From: Cryptomeria japonica
Lineage: Eukaryota; Streptophyta; Pinopsida; Cupressales; Cupressaceae
Direction of reading: 5' to 3'
NCBI RefSeq assembly: GCF_030272615.1
Contig: NC_081407.1
Span: 154,887,548 to 154,951,547, forward strand
DNA length: 64,000 nucleotides
Part shown: piece after piece, positions 34,396 through 45,044 of the stretch
Numbering within the stretch: position 1 is the stretch's first letter
How the letters are laid out: each line of letters opens with the position of its first letter
Position numbers and translations under genes: made by a program
The notes under the pieces: model-generated
Databases searched by the model: none
Seen by the model: the letters and a program-made list of their open reading frames with translations, nothing else
What the model was told of the DNA's origin: nothing

Positions 34396-35968
34396 TCATA
34401 TGAACACTACGTGCATATGCAAGCTAAAGTACAGAAAAGTAAACATTATTTGAAAAAGGATATATCCATAAGTCTGTCGAACGAAGCCCCCAGCGGTATC
34501 TGCAGTACACAGTTAGGAACCGCACCCTACAAAACACACGTTAGATCACAAAATCACCTAATTCTTACTAAGGAAGGTGATGAAAATTCGAGGGTAGCTA
34601 TATGCCCCCCCCTGTTTCGGCTTGCTAATTTTAGTGAGTTGAAACAGGGTATCATGTTTACCACTTCGAATTGTTAAAGAATATTGATGACAAATGCTCA
34701 CAAGAAGATTTGATATGAGATCAAAAACTAATGGAGAATCATTTGGTAAGAAAGAGGACTAAATCTCAATTCCAACGCAACAAAGAGTGTGAGGTTTTGA
34801 GAGTTCTCTAACACAAGATGAAGGATGTAAATGGAAACAAAATGCAAAGAGAAGAAAAGAAAGGAGAAAAGCATGAATACACACATTGGTGATCCATGAG
34901 AAGAATAGTGAGAGAGAAAACATGGACTTCTCACCCTTAGATCTTGTCTAGGTGATCCATGGGAAAAGGACATGGAAAACTAGCCCCTAGAGTCTGTCTA
35001 GGTGATCCATGTAAGGGAGGAGAGTGAGAAAGTCTAGCCTTATGTCGCTAGTTCCACTCAACCTCATGCATGTGTGTGTAAGTGAGGTTGGAAGCACCTC
35101 ATAGGAGTCTATGCCTGAGTATGCTACAACCTGTATATGTATAGTACAAAAGCGTGACATCTCGCTCTAAGAGTCTGTGCTCTGGTTCCGAGAATGACTC
35201 ATTGCTCAAAAAGTGTAATGTTTATGTCATAAGCAAAGTAGAACAAGGATACCTACCTTCATCACAAAAGAAGATACCCCAAAAATGCAACAATGTCATA
35301 GATCCAAGCAAGAGAGTTTTGCACTCTTTAAGCAAGGATAAGATAGTTGAGAAGGGATATCCTGTAGTATGTGTAAAGGAGATCCTTAGAGGAGAAGAGA
35401 TCTTTGTACAAAAGACACCTATCCCCAAGAGGAATTGTCTTAGACAAAGAAGAGAATAAGAATGCAATACTTCCTTCTTTTGCGAGGTGAAAGTGATTCT
35501 TAATGAAGGATGACGCTCTTTTTAACCCAATTGGGAGAGTGAATTCATTGTGGATGTATTTTACCAAGTGCAAAAGAGGTTGTAGTCAAGGACTTACACC
35601 TCTTGTAAGAGAGAATCCTTGAACAAACAACAACAAATGCATACAAGGAATAACATCAAGTAATAAAGTTCACACCATCCACAAAATAGGAAAAAGTGGA
35701 TCCTTAGATAAAAATAAGGAAAGATCATTGCCTCAATGAGAAGGACTTACACAATCTTCTAGGGAGAGATTTGGACATAAGCAAAAGAAGAGATGTATGA
35801 AATCACTCTTGTCCCCATAGGAACAAGAGATAACATAGAGAATTAGGCTATTATGTTGCTTCAAAAATATGATTGCACTTGAAATTGTACTATCACGAAT
35901 GACAATGAGCCCCTAGTAAATGAGCTACCAATGTCACATAATGATGAGCAACATAATAGCCATTAATG
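34396..35968 (-). other. Element B 3' untranslated region
   Basis: About 1.6 kb with no recognised gene. A GTCTAGGTGATCCATG word recurs near 34890, 34948 and 34998. Open frames on the opposite strand (for example 35154-35459) have no recognisable content. Confidence 0.5.
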
Positions 35969-38900
35969 TTATTTAAAGACATGATAGATTGAATGAGGTA
36001 TTTGACATGCTAAATGCTCAACTATAAGTGAGATCAAAAACATGTATAAAGTGATAAAAATTGAAGAAGGACAGTTACGAGAAATCTTAGAAGAAAGATG
36101 AGTGTAATTTATTAGAGCCTTATCCCTGGAGGAAAGGACTTTTTGATGAATAGGAGATAAAGATTCATAAGTGGATTTAGAAATTTGAGGGGATTCATAA
36201 AGAGATTTTTTCATCGCCAAGATTTCCTTATGAGGGGAATGAGAGTTGATAAAAGTAGAAGATGACTCAGTTGAAGTGAGATCATCATCACTCCTAAATA
36301 TAGCATTCACATTGAGAGATGGTCTTTTAGATGCTTTAGTGCATTTGCAGGGATTGTAGCCAAGTCCAAAGGCATAATTGTGAAAATTAGTCTCTAGAGG
36401 AACCTTCATCCCTTGTTCATGAGCACCACAACCATTTCCATGATACCCATGCTTAGCAAAAATGCGAAAACCACGACCATAACGATCAGCCATTTCAGGA
36501 AGAGAGGGTGGTTTTTCATAAGACAAAGAATCAAACTCTTCATAATTAGAGGTGTGAGGAGAAGAAGTTTGAGAGGTGGCCACAAAATTATTGCTCATAG
36601 GTTCAGGTAAGACTGATTGATCTCTAGTTTCTCCCTTCTCTTTACCTTTAAGATCTCTAGGAGGAACCCTATACTCACCTACAAAGGTGGGATTAAAGTC
36701 AAGGGATCCCCAATCGTCTTCTGTGAGAACCTTCTCAGGATCAAAAGCCTTTTCATGTGTAAACTCAAGTCGAGAAGGATCTTCTTCAGGAGCTTTAGAC
36801 TCATCCAAATAATTTTGATTATTAGAGGGTGATGATTCATCCATAGGTATCTTGTTTAACGAGAAATCACTAGAAGAGGAAGGCTTAGAAGAACTCCCTT
36901 TGGAAGTAGATGTTTGCAAACAAGCCTGAAGATTAGTATCACCTATCAAGGTATATGTCTTATTGTTATAAATAAATTTAACTTGTCTATGCAATGTAGA
37001 GGGGACAACTTGCATACTGTGAATCCAAGGTCTCCCTAATAACAAGTTGTATGTTAGATTTCCCGACATAACATGGATAGGAGTAGGCAAAGTAACAGGT
37101 CCCACTGTGATGGGTAAGGTGATAATACCTAATGAAGACTTAGCCACATTATCAAAGCCTCGAATGGGACGAGAGTCAGGCTCAATAAGGGATGTATCCA
37201 CATTCATCTTATGCAATAGATTGATGCTACACACATTAAGGCCAGAGCCATTATCTACTAGTGTTCGTCTTATAGCAGTGTCATTTATGATAACCACAAT
37301 CATCAAGGGATCATATTGATGTTGAATTTCACTAGTAGGCAACTCATCTTGGGTAAACACAATTTGAGCTTTAGGATTCATCACAGAGTTAACCAAAGAC
37401 ACTATATTACTAGATGTATTAGGTGGAGGCACATTCAAATCTTTCAAGGCATCTTGTAACATTCCATGATGAGCGGAAGAAGTTTGGATCAAATCCCAAA
37501 GGGATATCTTAGCAGGGGTAGCTTTAAGTTGTTCTATGAGATCATATTCCTTACCAAGAACTTGTGAAATATGTGGAGCTTGCGGAAGAATTGGTTGAGA
37601 AGGAAGAAGTGAAGTTGGGATAACTGGAGGAGGATTAGGTTGCCTATTGTTTCTTGTGTTATAGGTATGAGCAACAACATGATAACTCTCTCTAGTCAGT
37701 TGCTTAGCATACTCATAAGGGCTCTTAGTAGAATAACCTCCTTGCACAGTAATAATAGGTTTCTTAGGCGTGCAAAAAGAATCATTAGCATAACCACCTT
37801 GAACTACTAAGATAGGCTTATTTAAAGGTTGAAAATTTTGAGAAGGACAAGCACCTTGGACAGTGAAGAGAGGTTTGTTAGGTGTCTCATTCACATGTAT
37901 CAAATTGATTGAGGATGGTTTAGGGGAATTAACAAAAGTGTTGGAAGAATTATTGATAGTCTTCTCTTGCACTAAAATTTTATCAATTTTAGGAGAGAGA
38001 CAAGGGATAGGCATTGATGTTCTAGTAGGAAGAGGAAAGGTCATATCATCCTCTATCATCAAATGACCTACATGGGGAATAAACTTTCTAGGAGAAGGAT
38101 CAACACTACTCTCTAAAGTCTCACTTTTGAGAGGGAGATCTTTGAAAGAGATGTTAACCATCTTGCTTTGAACTAGGGTATCCTTATGAGTAGAACCAAG
38201 TTGAGGGGAGGGAGATGCTTTATTTTTAGAGGGAGAATAATTGATATTCAAGGAAGGTGAGAAACTATCAAGGGAGAGAGAATAATCTACACCTTCTTCT
38301 AATGGTTCATCCCAAATAGTGAGGTTGTTGAAAGGAATGTTTGAAGTATTGTCAATTTCGGGAGAGGAGATGACATTGTTTATTAATTCCTCATCCTTAG
38401 AAGGGAGAGCATCAATAGATGTGTTAAACTCATCCTCTTTCCTCAAAATATGTTCAATATGATCTTTAGGGGAGAGAGAATTAAGGAAATTTCTTATTAT
38501 TTCATCTTCTTTCTCTAAGGGATGCTTATGGGTAAGACAAACTTTAGGAGAAGGGTAAGCATTTATCATTAATTCATCATCTCTAGTGGGAATTTTGTTG
38601 GAAAAGGAAATGCCATCACTAGGAAATGTAGGGATAATGTCATCTTCTTGCACAAAAGGATCCTCATGAAGGGAGTGTTTTTTAGGAGGAACATGAACAT
38701 ATTTCTCCAAAGATTCATGCTTAGGAAGGAGATCTTTGAAAGAAGTGTTCACAACCTCTTGTTGCACTAACATGCCCCCATTGGAAGGACCAACTTTAGG
38801 AGAAAATAAGTCAATGTTCGCCAATACCTTTTCACTTAGAGAGGCATCATGGAGGGAAGGTGAAGTAACATTAAGAAAGGTGTTTATGATATCATTCTCT

Positions 38901-39121
38901 TCCTCTAGGATAGCTAAATAGGAAGAGCACATTTTAGGAGAATTATCAAGATCACTCTTAAAGACTTCATCCTTAGAGCATGGGAGAGTCTCAAAGGGAT
39001 TGGTAGAAACTCTTTTAGGCACTAAAATGTTGTTATAGATGGGGGGAGGTTCTTTAGGAGAAGTAAAAATTGAAACAAGGGAAGCTAACCCATTATCACA
39101 TCTCTGAAATGAATGCATCAT
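35969..39121 (-). CDS. Element B protein, 1050 aa: acidic region, retropepsin-like fold, G-patch
   Basis: Uninterrupted ORF; ATG at 39121, about 300 bp after the PBS. Residues 1-400 are acidic and Ser/Pro-rich with repeated SFKDL and SPK words (VVNTSFKDLLPK at 123-134, MVNISFKDLPLK at 321-332). Residues 415-461 hold three KP-VQGG repeats (KPLFTVQGA, KPILVVQGG, KPIITVQGG). Residues 524-560 carry the KEYDLIEQLKATPAKISLWD motif that precedes the protease in A, D and E1. A retropepsin-like domain spans about 605-735, with VDNGSGLNVC (Asp 623, but Asn instead of Thr/Ser) and LLLGRPWIHSMQ. A G-patch lies at 880-915 (YGRGFRIFAKHGYHGNGCGA). The C-terminus has a short hydrophobic stretch (1018-1034). 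No capsid, zinc knuckle, RT or integrase. Presumably mobilised by enzymes of another element, possibly a D-like one. Confidence 0.88.
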   Translation of the reverse strand: MMHSFQRCDNGLASLVSIFTSPKEPPPIYNNILVPKRVSTNPFETLPCSKDEVFKSDLDNSPKMCSSYLAILEEENDIINTFLNVTSPSLHDASLSEKVLANIDLFSPKVGPSNGGMLVQQEVVNTSFKDLLPKHESLEKYVHVPPKKHSLHEDPFVQEDDIIPTFPSDGISFSNKIPTRDDELMINAYPSPKVCLTHKHPLEKEDEIIRNFLNSLSPKDHIEHILRKEDEFNTSIDALPSKDEELINNVISSPEIDNTSNIPFNNLTIWDEPLEEGVDYSLSLDSFSPSLNINYSPSKNKASPSPQLGSTHKDTLVQSKMVNISFKDLPLKSETLESSVDPSPRKFIPHVGHLMIEDDMTFPLPTRTSMPIPCLSPKIDKILVQEKTINNSSNTFVNSPKPSSINLIHVNETPNKPLFTVQGACPSQNFQPLNKPILVVQGGYANDSFCTPKKPIITVQGGYSTKSPYEYAKQLTRESYHVVAHTYNTRNNRQPNPPPVIPTSLLPSQPILPQAPHISQVLGKEYDLIEQLKATPAKISLWDLIQTSSAHHGMLQDALKDLNVPPPNTSSNIVSLVNSVMNPKAQIVFTQDELPTSEIQHQYDPLMIVVIINDTAIRRTLVDNGSGLNVCSINLLHKMNVDTSLIEPDSRPIRGFDNVAKSSLGIITLPITVGPVTLPTPIHVMSGNLTYNLLLGRPWIHSMQVVPSTLHRQVKFIYNNKTYTLIGDTNLQACLQTSTSKGSSSKPSSSSDFSLNKIPMDESSPSNNQNYLDESKAPEEDPSRLEFTHEKAFDPEKVLTEDDWGSLDFNPTFVGEYRVPPRDLKGKEKGETRDQSVLPEPMSNNFVATSQTSSPHTSNYEEFDSLSYEKPPSLPEMADRYGRGFRIFAKHGYHGNGCGAHEQGMKVPLETNFHNYAFGLGYNPCKCTKASKRPSLNVNAIFRSDDDLTSTESSSTFINSHSPHKEILAMKKSLYESPQISKSTYESLSPIHQKVLSSRDKALINYTHLSSKISRNCPSSIFITLYMFLISLIVEHLACQIPHSIYHVFK

Positions 39122-39420
39122 GACAACAATTTTCCTCTTTCAAATGATAACACATGCAAAATAGAAGGAAATGTTTAATTTTAAGCACTTAGAATGTAAA
39201 TTTGGAAAATGAAATTTATGATTCAAATGAGTTCCTAAATCAAATTTGAAATTATTGATCCCAATTAAGCTATCCACAAGTTCAACTTTAGGGTTTTAGC
39301 AAAAATTTCCTCTAAATTTTTTAATCTTGCAAGAAATTGAAACTTGTAAATACAAATTTGAATTTGAAATAGCATAAACACTCAAATTTGAAAACATAAA
39401 TCAGAATTAGAGAAGATTGG
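39122..39420 (-). other. Element B leader
   Basis: About 300 bp, AT-rich, between PBS and the ATG at 39121; no structure noticed. Confidence 0.6.
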
Positions 39421-39440
39421 AGTTCACGTCGGGTTCACCA
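39421..39440 (-). other. Element B primer-binding site
   Basis: Minus strand TGGTGAACCCGACGTGAACT, three bases after the LTR end CACACA; identical to E1 over 19 bases. Confidence 0.88.
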
Positions 39441-39443
39441 AAA

Positions 39444-40102
39444 TGTGTGGGAGAAAAAAAAGTGACACTAAGCAAACATGCCCAAATCTCACTTTTGACC
39501 ACACACTTGTGGAATACGAAAGAGCCTAGAGGTATCACACAATTGGCTACTTCTTTTTGTGGAAGAGAGAGCCACGGGATACCTATTAGGATTTCTATTC
39601 CCTTGTTGTAATTGAAAGATAAAATGATGCAAGTTCAATCCCTAACCCCAAAGTGCAAGTATGAACTAATAACAAGATTACAGAATTGAACTTAAATGAT
39701 GGAAAGCTGTAAACACAAGGACAAGAAAAGAATGTAAATGCGTACTCGGTGTTAAAATATGAATGAAAATGTTCGAGATGGGGGCGCAGGCGCCACTGTC
39801 CTGAATCTGCCCCTGAAACTGCTCCGAAAACTGTTGTTTTGCACTCTGGAAAAGCTGTCAAAAATGCTGAAAATGTTGTCTGTCAGGAGGACCAGGGCGC
39901 CCAGCACCCCTGTCCCAGGGACCAGGGCGCCCAGCGCCCCTGTCCTGGCAGGACCAGGGCACCCCACGCCCCTGTCCTGGTCTTTTGCTCTGAAATTTGG
40001 TGTGAAGTTCGGTCTCTGTCTGCTTCTTCCGGATCTGTAACTTGCAGCGTCGTCCGAGTCCCGAAACCTGCACTTATATCTGAAAAGGTGTTTGGGCGGC
40101 TA
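39444..40102 (-). repeat. Element B 5' LTR, truncated at its TATA box
   Basis: Matches 32729-33358 plus one extra 30 bp GC-rich unit (units at 39887-39982). The match stops after GGCTAT at 40102, inside CTATATAG, and A LTR sequence follows. U3 of this LTR, about 1 kb, is missing. Confidence 0.9.
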
Positions 40103-41189
40103 TGACAAATTATGACAAAATTGACACTTTCTATGCAAGATTGATTGAATGACAAATTATGACAAATTGACATGCAAGATTGATTGATTGACAAATTATG
40201 ACAAATTAACACAATTGAAATGCCATTCCCATGAAATTAGGGGAAATATTAGAAAAATTGAAGAAAATAGGAGAAATAGAAAATTAGGAATTAGGAGCAA
40301 TTAATAAATAAGGTTAGAAATGATGAATTGGAAATTAGGAAATTAGAAATTGATGAAATTAGAAAATTAGGTGAATTAATTAATAATTTTTCATTCATTA
40401 ATTAATTCACAAAAAGAGGGGGAATTAATTAGCCAATTAAATAAATATTTAATTGTGACAAGAAGACTTAGGATAAATAAATAAATTATTTAACCTAAAG
40501 GGAAAATGACAATCAAGATTAAATGAATAAATCATAAAATCCTAGAAATAAGAGGACAAGGAATTAGGCCAAGACAACAAGAAATTAATGTCGATTCGAT
40601 CATGATTTTGATTGACAAAGGACCAATGCTGATAAACGATTGAGATTGGTTGACAAATTGACCAAGATTGACAAAGAGATCAAATTGATAAGCACAAATT
40701 GATGAGGAACAATGACTAATTGATCCAAATTGACAAAGAGATCAAATTGATAGGCGCCAATTGACGAGGAACAATGACTAATTGATCCAAATTGACAGGA
40801 TTGAAAAGGACAACAATCGATGACAAATCGATCGCAAAATGACAAGATTGACAAGTTGATAAGGATCAATGACAAATCGATCACAAAATGACAAGATTAA
40901 CAAGAGGACAAGGATCGATGATGAATCGATCGCAAGATGACAAGATTGAAAAGGACAACGATCGATGACGAATCGATCGCAAAATGACAAGATTGACAAG
41001 AGGACAAAACCCTAATTCGAAAGCGATAACAATGAGGAATGCAGAAGAAGGACTCGATGCTCGCAAATGATAAAGACCAAGCGCGCAACATAGAAGAAAT
41101 GTTAATGCAATGCAAAAACCCTAAAATAAGGCAATGCGCAAATGTTAAAGTATGACTCCACAAGCGTTGACCATTTTTAGATGTCTACA
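40103..41189 (-). repeat. Element A 3' LTR, truncated (U3 only)
   Basis: On the minus strand it starts TGTAGACATCTAAAAATGG at 41189 and matches 58143-59229. Missing at 40103 are the TATA box, R and U5. 40790-41005 holds tandem units around ATCGATGACAAATCGATCGC and AAAATGACAAGATTGA. Confidence 0.9.
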
Positions 41190-41208
41190 TTTTGCCCCTC
41201 TTTGAGAC
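41190..41208 (-). other. Element A polypurine tract
   Basis: Minus strand GTCTCAAAGAGGGGCAAAA directly before the LTR start. Confidence 0.85.
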
Positions 41209-41734
41209 AATGCGATTCTAAGCGTTGTTTCAAAGAACAATAATGAAAATGCCCCAGACAATAACAATGACATATGCATGCCCCCTTGAGGAATTGGTCG
41301 GAAACATCCAGAAAAGAGGCCAATTGATCGATAAGAATGATAGAAAATGATAGGATCAAATGGATGAAAGATCGGAGGTCGGATACACAAATGACAAGCA
41401 GTGGAAGGTGCAAAAGACCGCGACCAACATAAGATGGAGAGGGTGCACGTCCATCTAGGCATTGACAAAGATCTATAACTGAGACAAGGAGAAGGAAAAG
41501 AGCTCATTTGCACTGGCCAAAGTGGAGGAATTGTTGCTCTGGAAAAGGACCTTTGCATAGAGATGGCGAACATTCTAATGGCAGATCACCTTGGGGAATG
41601 TGTAAGCACCTACAGACAACCGGACGATGCAAGAGTAGCGATATGTATCTCAAAAACCCATATTGTCAATTTCATGAATTTTGCTTGATTGCGGGACATT
41701 GCGAGGCCCATAGAGAAGGGAAAAAGAGACTTTT

Positions 41735-41836
41735 GCACCTGTGTGGGCGCATTCTGCGCCTATGTGAGGATGTTCTACACAGGCACAGCTTGATGCTGCA
41801 CAGGTGCAGGACAGGGTACACAGGCGCAGTTGTGCA
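41735..41836 (-). repeat. TGCGCCTGTGTA motif cluster, 3' end of A
   Basis: Minus strand contains CTGCGCCTGTGTACC, CTGCACCTGTGCAG, CTGTGCCTGTGTAG and, inverted, CACATAGGCGCAG and CACACAGGTGCA, within 100 bp. The same motif occurs three times in the leader at 57545-57605. Confidence 0.75.
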
Positions 41837-42004
41837 CTTAGGACCCTAATTTGACCAAAAACAACGCACGGATGATCCCGAAAAGAGGGATAAGGGTAGG
41901 ATAGGTCAAAATAGATATGGAAAACCCTGATTGGTGCATGAAACAAGGAAAATGCAACCCTTAGAAGAAAACCCTAAAACTGACAAATTTGTGCCCCAAT
42001 TGTG

Positions 42005-43824
42005 ATGCAGAGTCGACAGTATCCATTGATTACGCGGGAGAACAGACCCGACTGCTTCATGTTGCGATACAGACTCAGGAGTACTGACAAAGATACACTA
42101 GCAAGACTTGGATTATACTACATTACGTACGTGCTTGAGATTAAAGCAAACACAGGACTGCTCACTGCATTGGCAGAGTGATGGCATTCAGAGACTTCCT
42201 CATTCCATCTGTCGACTGAAGAGGCGACGGTGACACTAGAGGACGTGTGGCGTATCCTCCGCATTCCAATTCATGGGGAGATGATAGTATATGACCCAGC
42301 AATAGGGAGAGACTCGTTGTGCAGATTATTTGAGTGCGATGCAGATGATTTGGATATCGTAGAGAGGGAGATTGGCTGGGAGACCATGGCAGCAGAGTAT
42401 GATCAGCGTTATGTGGTGATAGCCATGGTTATAACATGCCTATTAGCAGGTGATAGACAAGGACATGGATTCCCTATTGGATGGGGAAGAGTGCTAGAGC
42501 GGATGGCGACAGAGGGGACTGTTTATGCATGGGGACCATGCATGCTTGCCATGCTATATTTTTAGTTGCATCAGATAACATATCAAGGAGTTCAGACTTT
42601 GAACTGTGGGGTCACACTGTTACAGGTATGGGCATTTGAGCACATAGCCATATGTCGATCGATTGTAGAGAGATAGGTAGTACCACACCGACCATATGTG
42701 TACTGTTATGGGGTACGCTAAGACAGGGTCCATTTGAATACATACTGTATTGGCGACATAAGCTAGACAGATTGAGAGATTTCACATGGAGGCCATATCT
42801 TGATTGCCCTGGATGGTCAGATGACAGTGATGAGCTACCGTACTGCAGACAGGAGAGATACCTGATTGGGTGACCAGTGAATCGCCAGAGAGTGATTGAG
42901 ATGTACTTGCGAGAGAGAGTCAAATGACAGTTTGGAGAGAGGCAGGACGTACCCAGAGGGATTGCACACTCTGCTCGATCTCACAGAGAGACGAGTCAGT
43001 GGGGGAGGATGATTCAGCCACACATAGCATATGCCGACTTCACACAGCTACAACAGAGATAGTGGGATTGGAGATCAGATGTGGTGGACACCAGGATGAC
43101 AGAGGAGTATGAGCGATGGTTTGCATGACGACGGCCTGTGCCATTGACAGATCCTGATATTCCAGTACCGAGGAGACAGGAGGACTTCCCACTCGCTGGA
43201 GAAGAGGAGAGAGATGATGAGGATGAGGAGGATGATGAGGACAGAGGTGATGATGAGGACAGAGATGAGGATGAGGAGGAAGAGCCAGATCCAGCCGATC
43301 AGGAGTCTTTGCAGGATATACCCATAGAGCCGGAGATAGCTAGCATAGAGGAGATGGAGACATGTAGGGCCACCATAGTGAGTCAGCATGATCACATTGC
43401 GACATTAGAGAGACAAAATGCTATCTTAAGGATAGAGCAGGATCAGTTCAGAGCAGAGATAGCCAGACTGATAGCGGCTCGAGATACACCGATAGCCCAG
43501 GCACAGCAAGCAGGGCAGAGAATGACCGAGTATATTGGGTCAATTAGGGATGCCAGTGCACGTGAGATGGCACAGATGTTGGTAGAGACCGGAGATGAGA
43601 TACGCCATTGGAGGACACTATATGAGAGTGCAATTCCACCAGAGCAGAGAGCAGCGTCATATCAGTCACGGTCGAGAACAGAGAGCAGGTCACGCTCTTA
43701 GAGGTCAGTGAGCAGCATGGGGGTGAGTGGACCTAGGAGACCACCACAGCCAGGACCGGGGACAGGAGGGACATCATCCTTGAGACATGGCAGGGATGAG
43801 GAGGACAGAGGGAGCACCCAGTGA
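42005..43824 (+). pseudogene. Plant mobile domain (PMD/MAIN-like) ORF, antisense to element A, broken
   Basis: Plus-strand coding runs from ATG 42005. Features: GLLTALAE, stop, WHSETSSFHLSTEEATVTLED, VWRILRIPIHGEMIVYD, VTLLQVWAFEHIAIC, then after a frame change near 42600-42720 FEYILYWRH, ERVK, stop, QFGERQDVPRG and EYERWF. These follow the order of the PMD fold of MAIN/MAIL-type plant proteins, including the QFG-Q-P and W..YE..F marks. The C-terminus (43138-43824) is strongly acidic (DDEDEEDDED), then a coiled coil (LERQNAILRIEQDQFRAEIA) and an Arg/Ser tail. About eight stops and one frameshift. PMD proteins are host silencing-related factors often carried by transposons; here it lies opposite to pol. 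Confidence 0.82.
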
Positions 43825-45044
43825 TAGAGGCACGTGCTCCTTATGACAGACATTTGACATTATGTACGTAGCCTGCAGGCCATGCTTTGGACAGACAGTC
43901 CAATTTTGTACTTCGATTTTGTTTTTAATATATGATATGATATGCAGCTATATGATGGGATGCAATGTGTTATGGCTTATGGTTACTTTCCATGTATGGA
44001 TTTCTTATGTACTGTTTATGTTCCATTATGGAACATGTATGCGTATATTATTATGTGTTTTTGATGCATTTATAATATGAAATGGATAAAATGTTTTTGT
44101 ATGGACTTGATATAATGCAAAGGTACTAATCAATGAATGCAGGATGCAGCTTATGTTTTTGGAGATTGGAGAACTAGACTGAACTAACTGCCCAAACTGA
44201 TGGAAGAAATGTTAGTAAGAAGAAATTAGACAGAGGATAATTAGAGACGAAGAAAAACTTGCTTTCACCAATGCACAGAAGTAGGTGAGAACCTTTATTT
44301 AATGTAGCAAAGCAGATGCAAAGCATCATGGCATTGAAGGCCAGAGCTGAAACGCAACTCCTTTTGCAAAAGACAGACACATCGCACACAAGGAATGAGT
44401 GAATCATCCTAGGGTGCCTACATCAAGGGTCGAGGTATGTGCGGTGTTCACAAAGCGAACATACTTATCACAATGATATAGTTGCCCCAGTTTGTGACAA
44501 ACATTCCACAAACAACAAACAAGGAAAGGGACCATGAACCATCCCGGTCACTCTAAATCACACAGTGACATCATTGAGCAACATAGGAACATGATCAAAG
44601 CCAAAGATAAATCAATAAAAAGATAAGATGCAAAAATTCAACCAAGTCAAACAAACATTTTGATCGTCATTGTCAAAAGTGGAAAATAGGAATGATCATG
44701 CTGTCTGGTTTCAGGGAATGCGGTACCCCGTCTAAGATAGGACACAGTCTGGTTTCGAGTATACCACACCCTGTATAAGACCCATGATAATAGTGACAAG
44801 GACAAATGATATTGATGTTGATTGATGGACATGACAATTTTAATCAGTTTGAATGTCTGGTTTGATTGAAAAGTTCATCTGTTAATGCGTGATTTTTAGT
44901 AAAGCGCATTGTGTGATTGATTGTCATTGGATGTATGCTCAGTGATCTTTCTATGCACCGAGGGTACCATTTATTGACAAAATGCAAAATGCCAAAGGAA
45001 TTGTTTTTGGATTTTGATGTTCTAAGATTTTTTTGTTCGTTTTT
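43825..45044 (-). other. Element A 3' region, no gene seen
   Basis: 1.2 kb between the PMD ORF and the tandem array. No recognised coding sequence; a TCTGGTTTC-A-GGGA-like word is duplicated near 44702-44760. Confidence 0.5.

Larger units (their letters stand above)
32729..40102 (-). mobile_element. Element B: non-autonomous gypsy-type LTR element with one long ORF
   Basis: 3' LTR 32729-34375, polypurine tract, 3' region, one 1050-codon ORF, short leader, PBS, and a 5' LTR cut at 40102. No capsid, RT, RNase H or integrase is present between the LTRs. The LTRs differ by about a dozen substitutions over roughly 630 bp plus a 30 bp unit, counted by eye, so the insertion is fairly young. Confidence 0.88.

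Noticed and set aside
36413-38921. Several plus-strand ORFs of 60-90 codons
   Set aside because: They lie opposite the intact 1050-codon ORF of B and are shadows of it.
40600-41163. Overlapping minus-strand frames rich in Ile, Leu, Cys, Phe and Ser (repeated CDRFVID words), also at 58640-59106
   Set aside because: They arise from the ATCGATGACAAATCGATC tandem units in the A LTR; all frames are open by repetition and the product resembles nothing.
41145-41573. A 142-codon minus-strand frame next to the A 3' LTR
   Set aside because: It runs across the LTR border and polypurine tract and has no family match or partner in E1.
41501-41849. Plus-strand 113-codon frame considered as the start of the PMD gene
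   Set aside because: Frame and content do not continue into the PMD ORF, and it overlaps the TGCGCCTGTGTA motif cluster; the PMD reading begins plausibly at ATG 42005.
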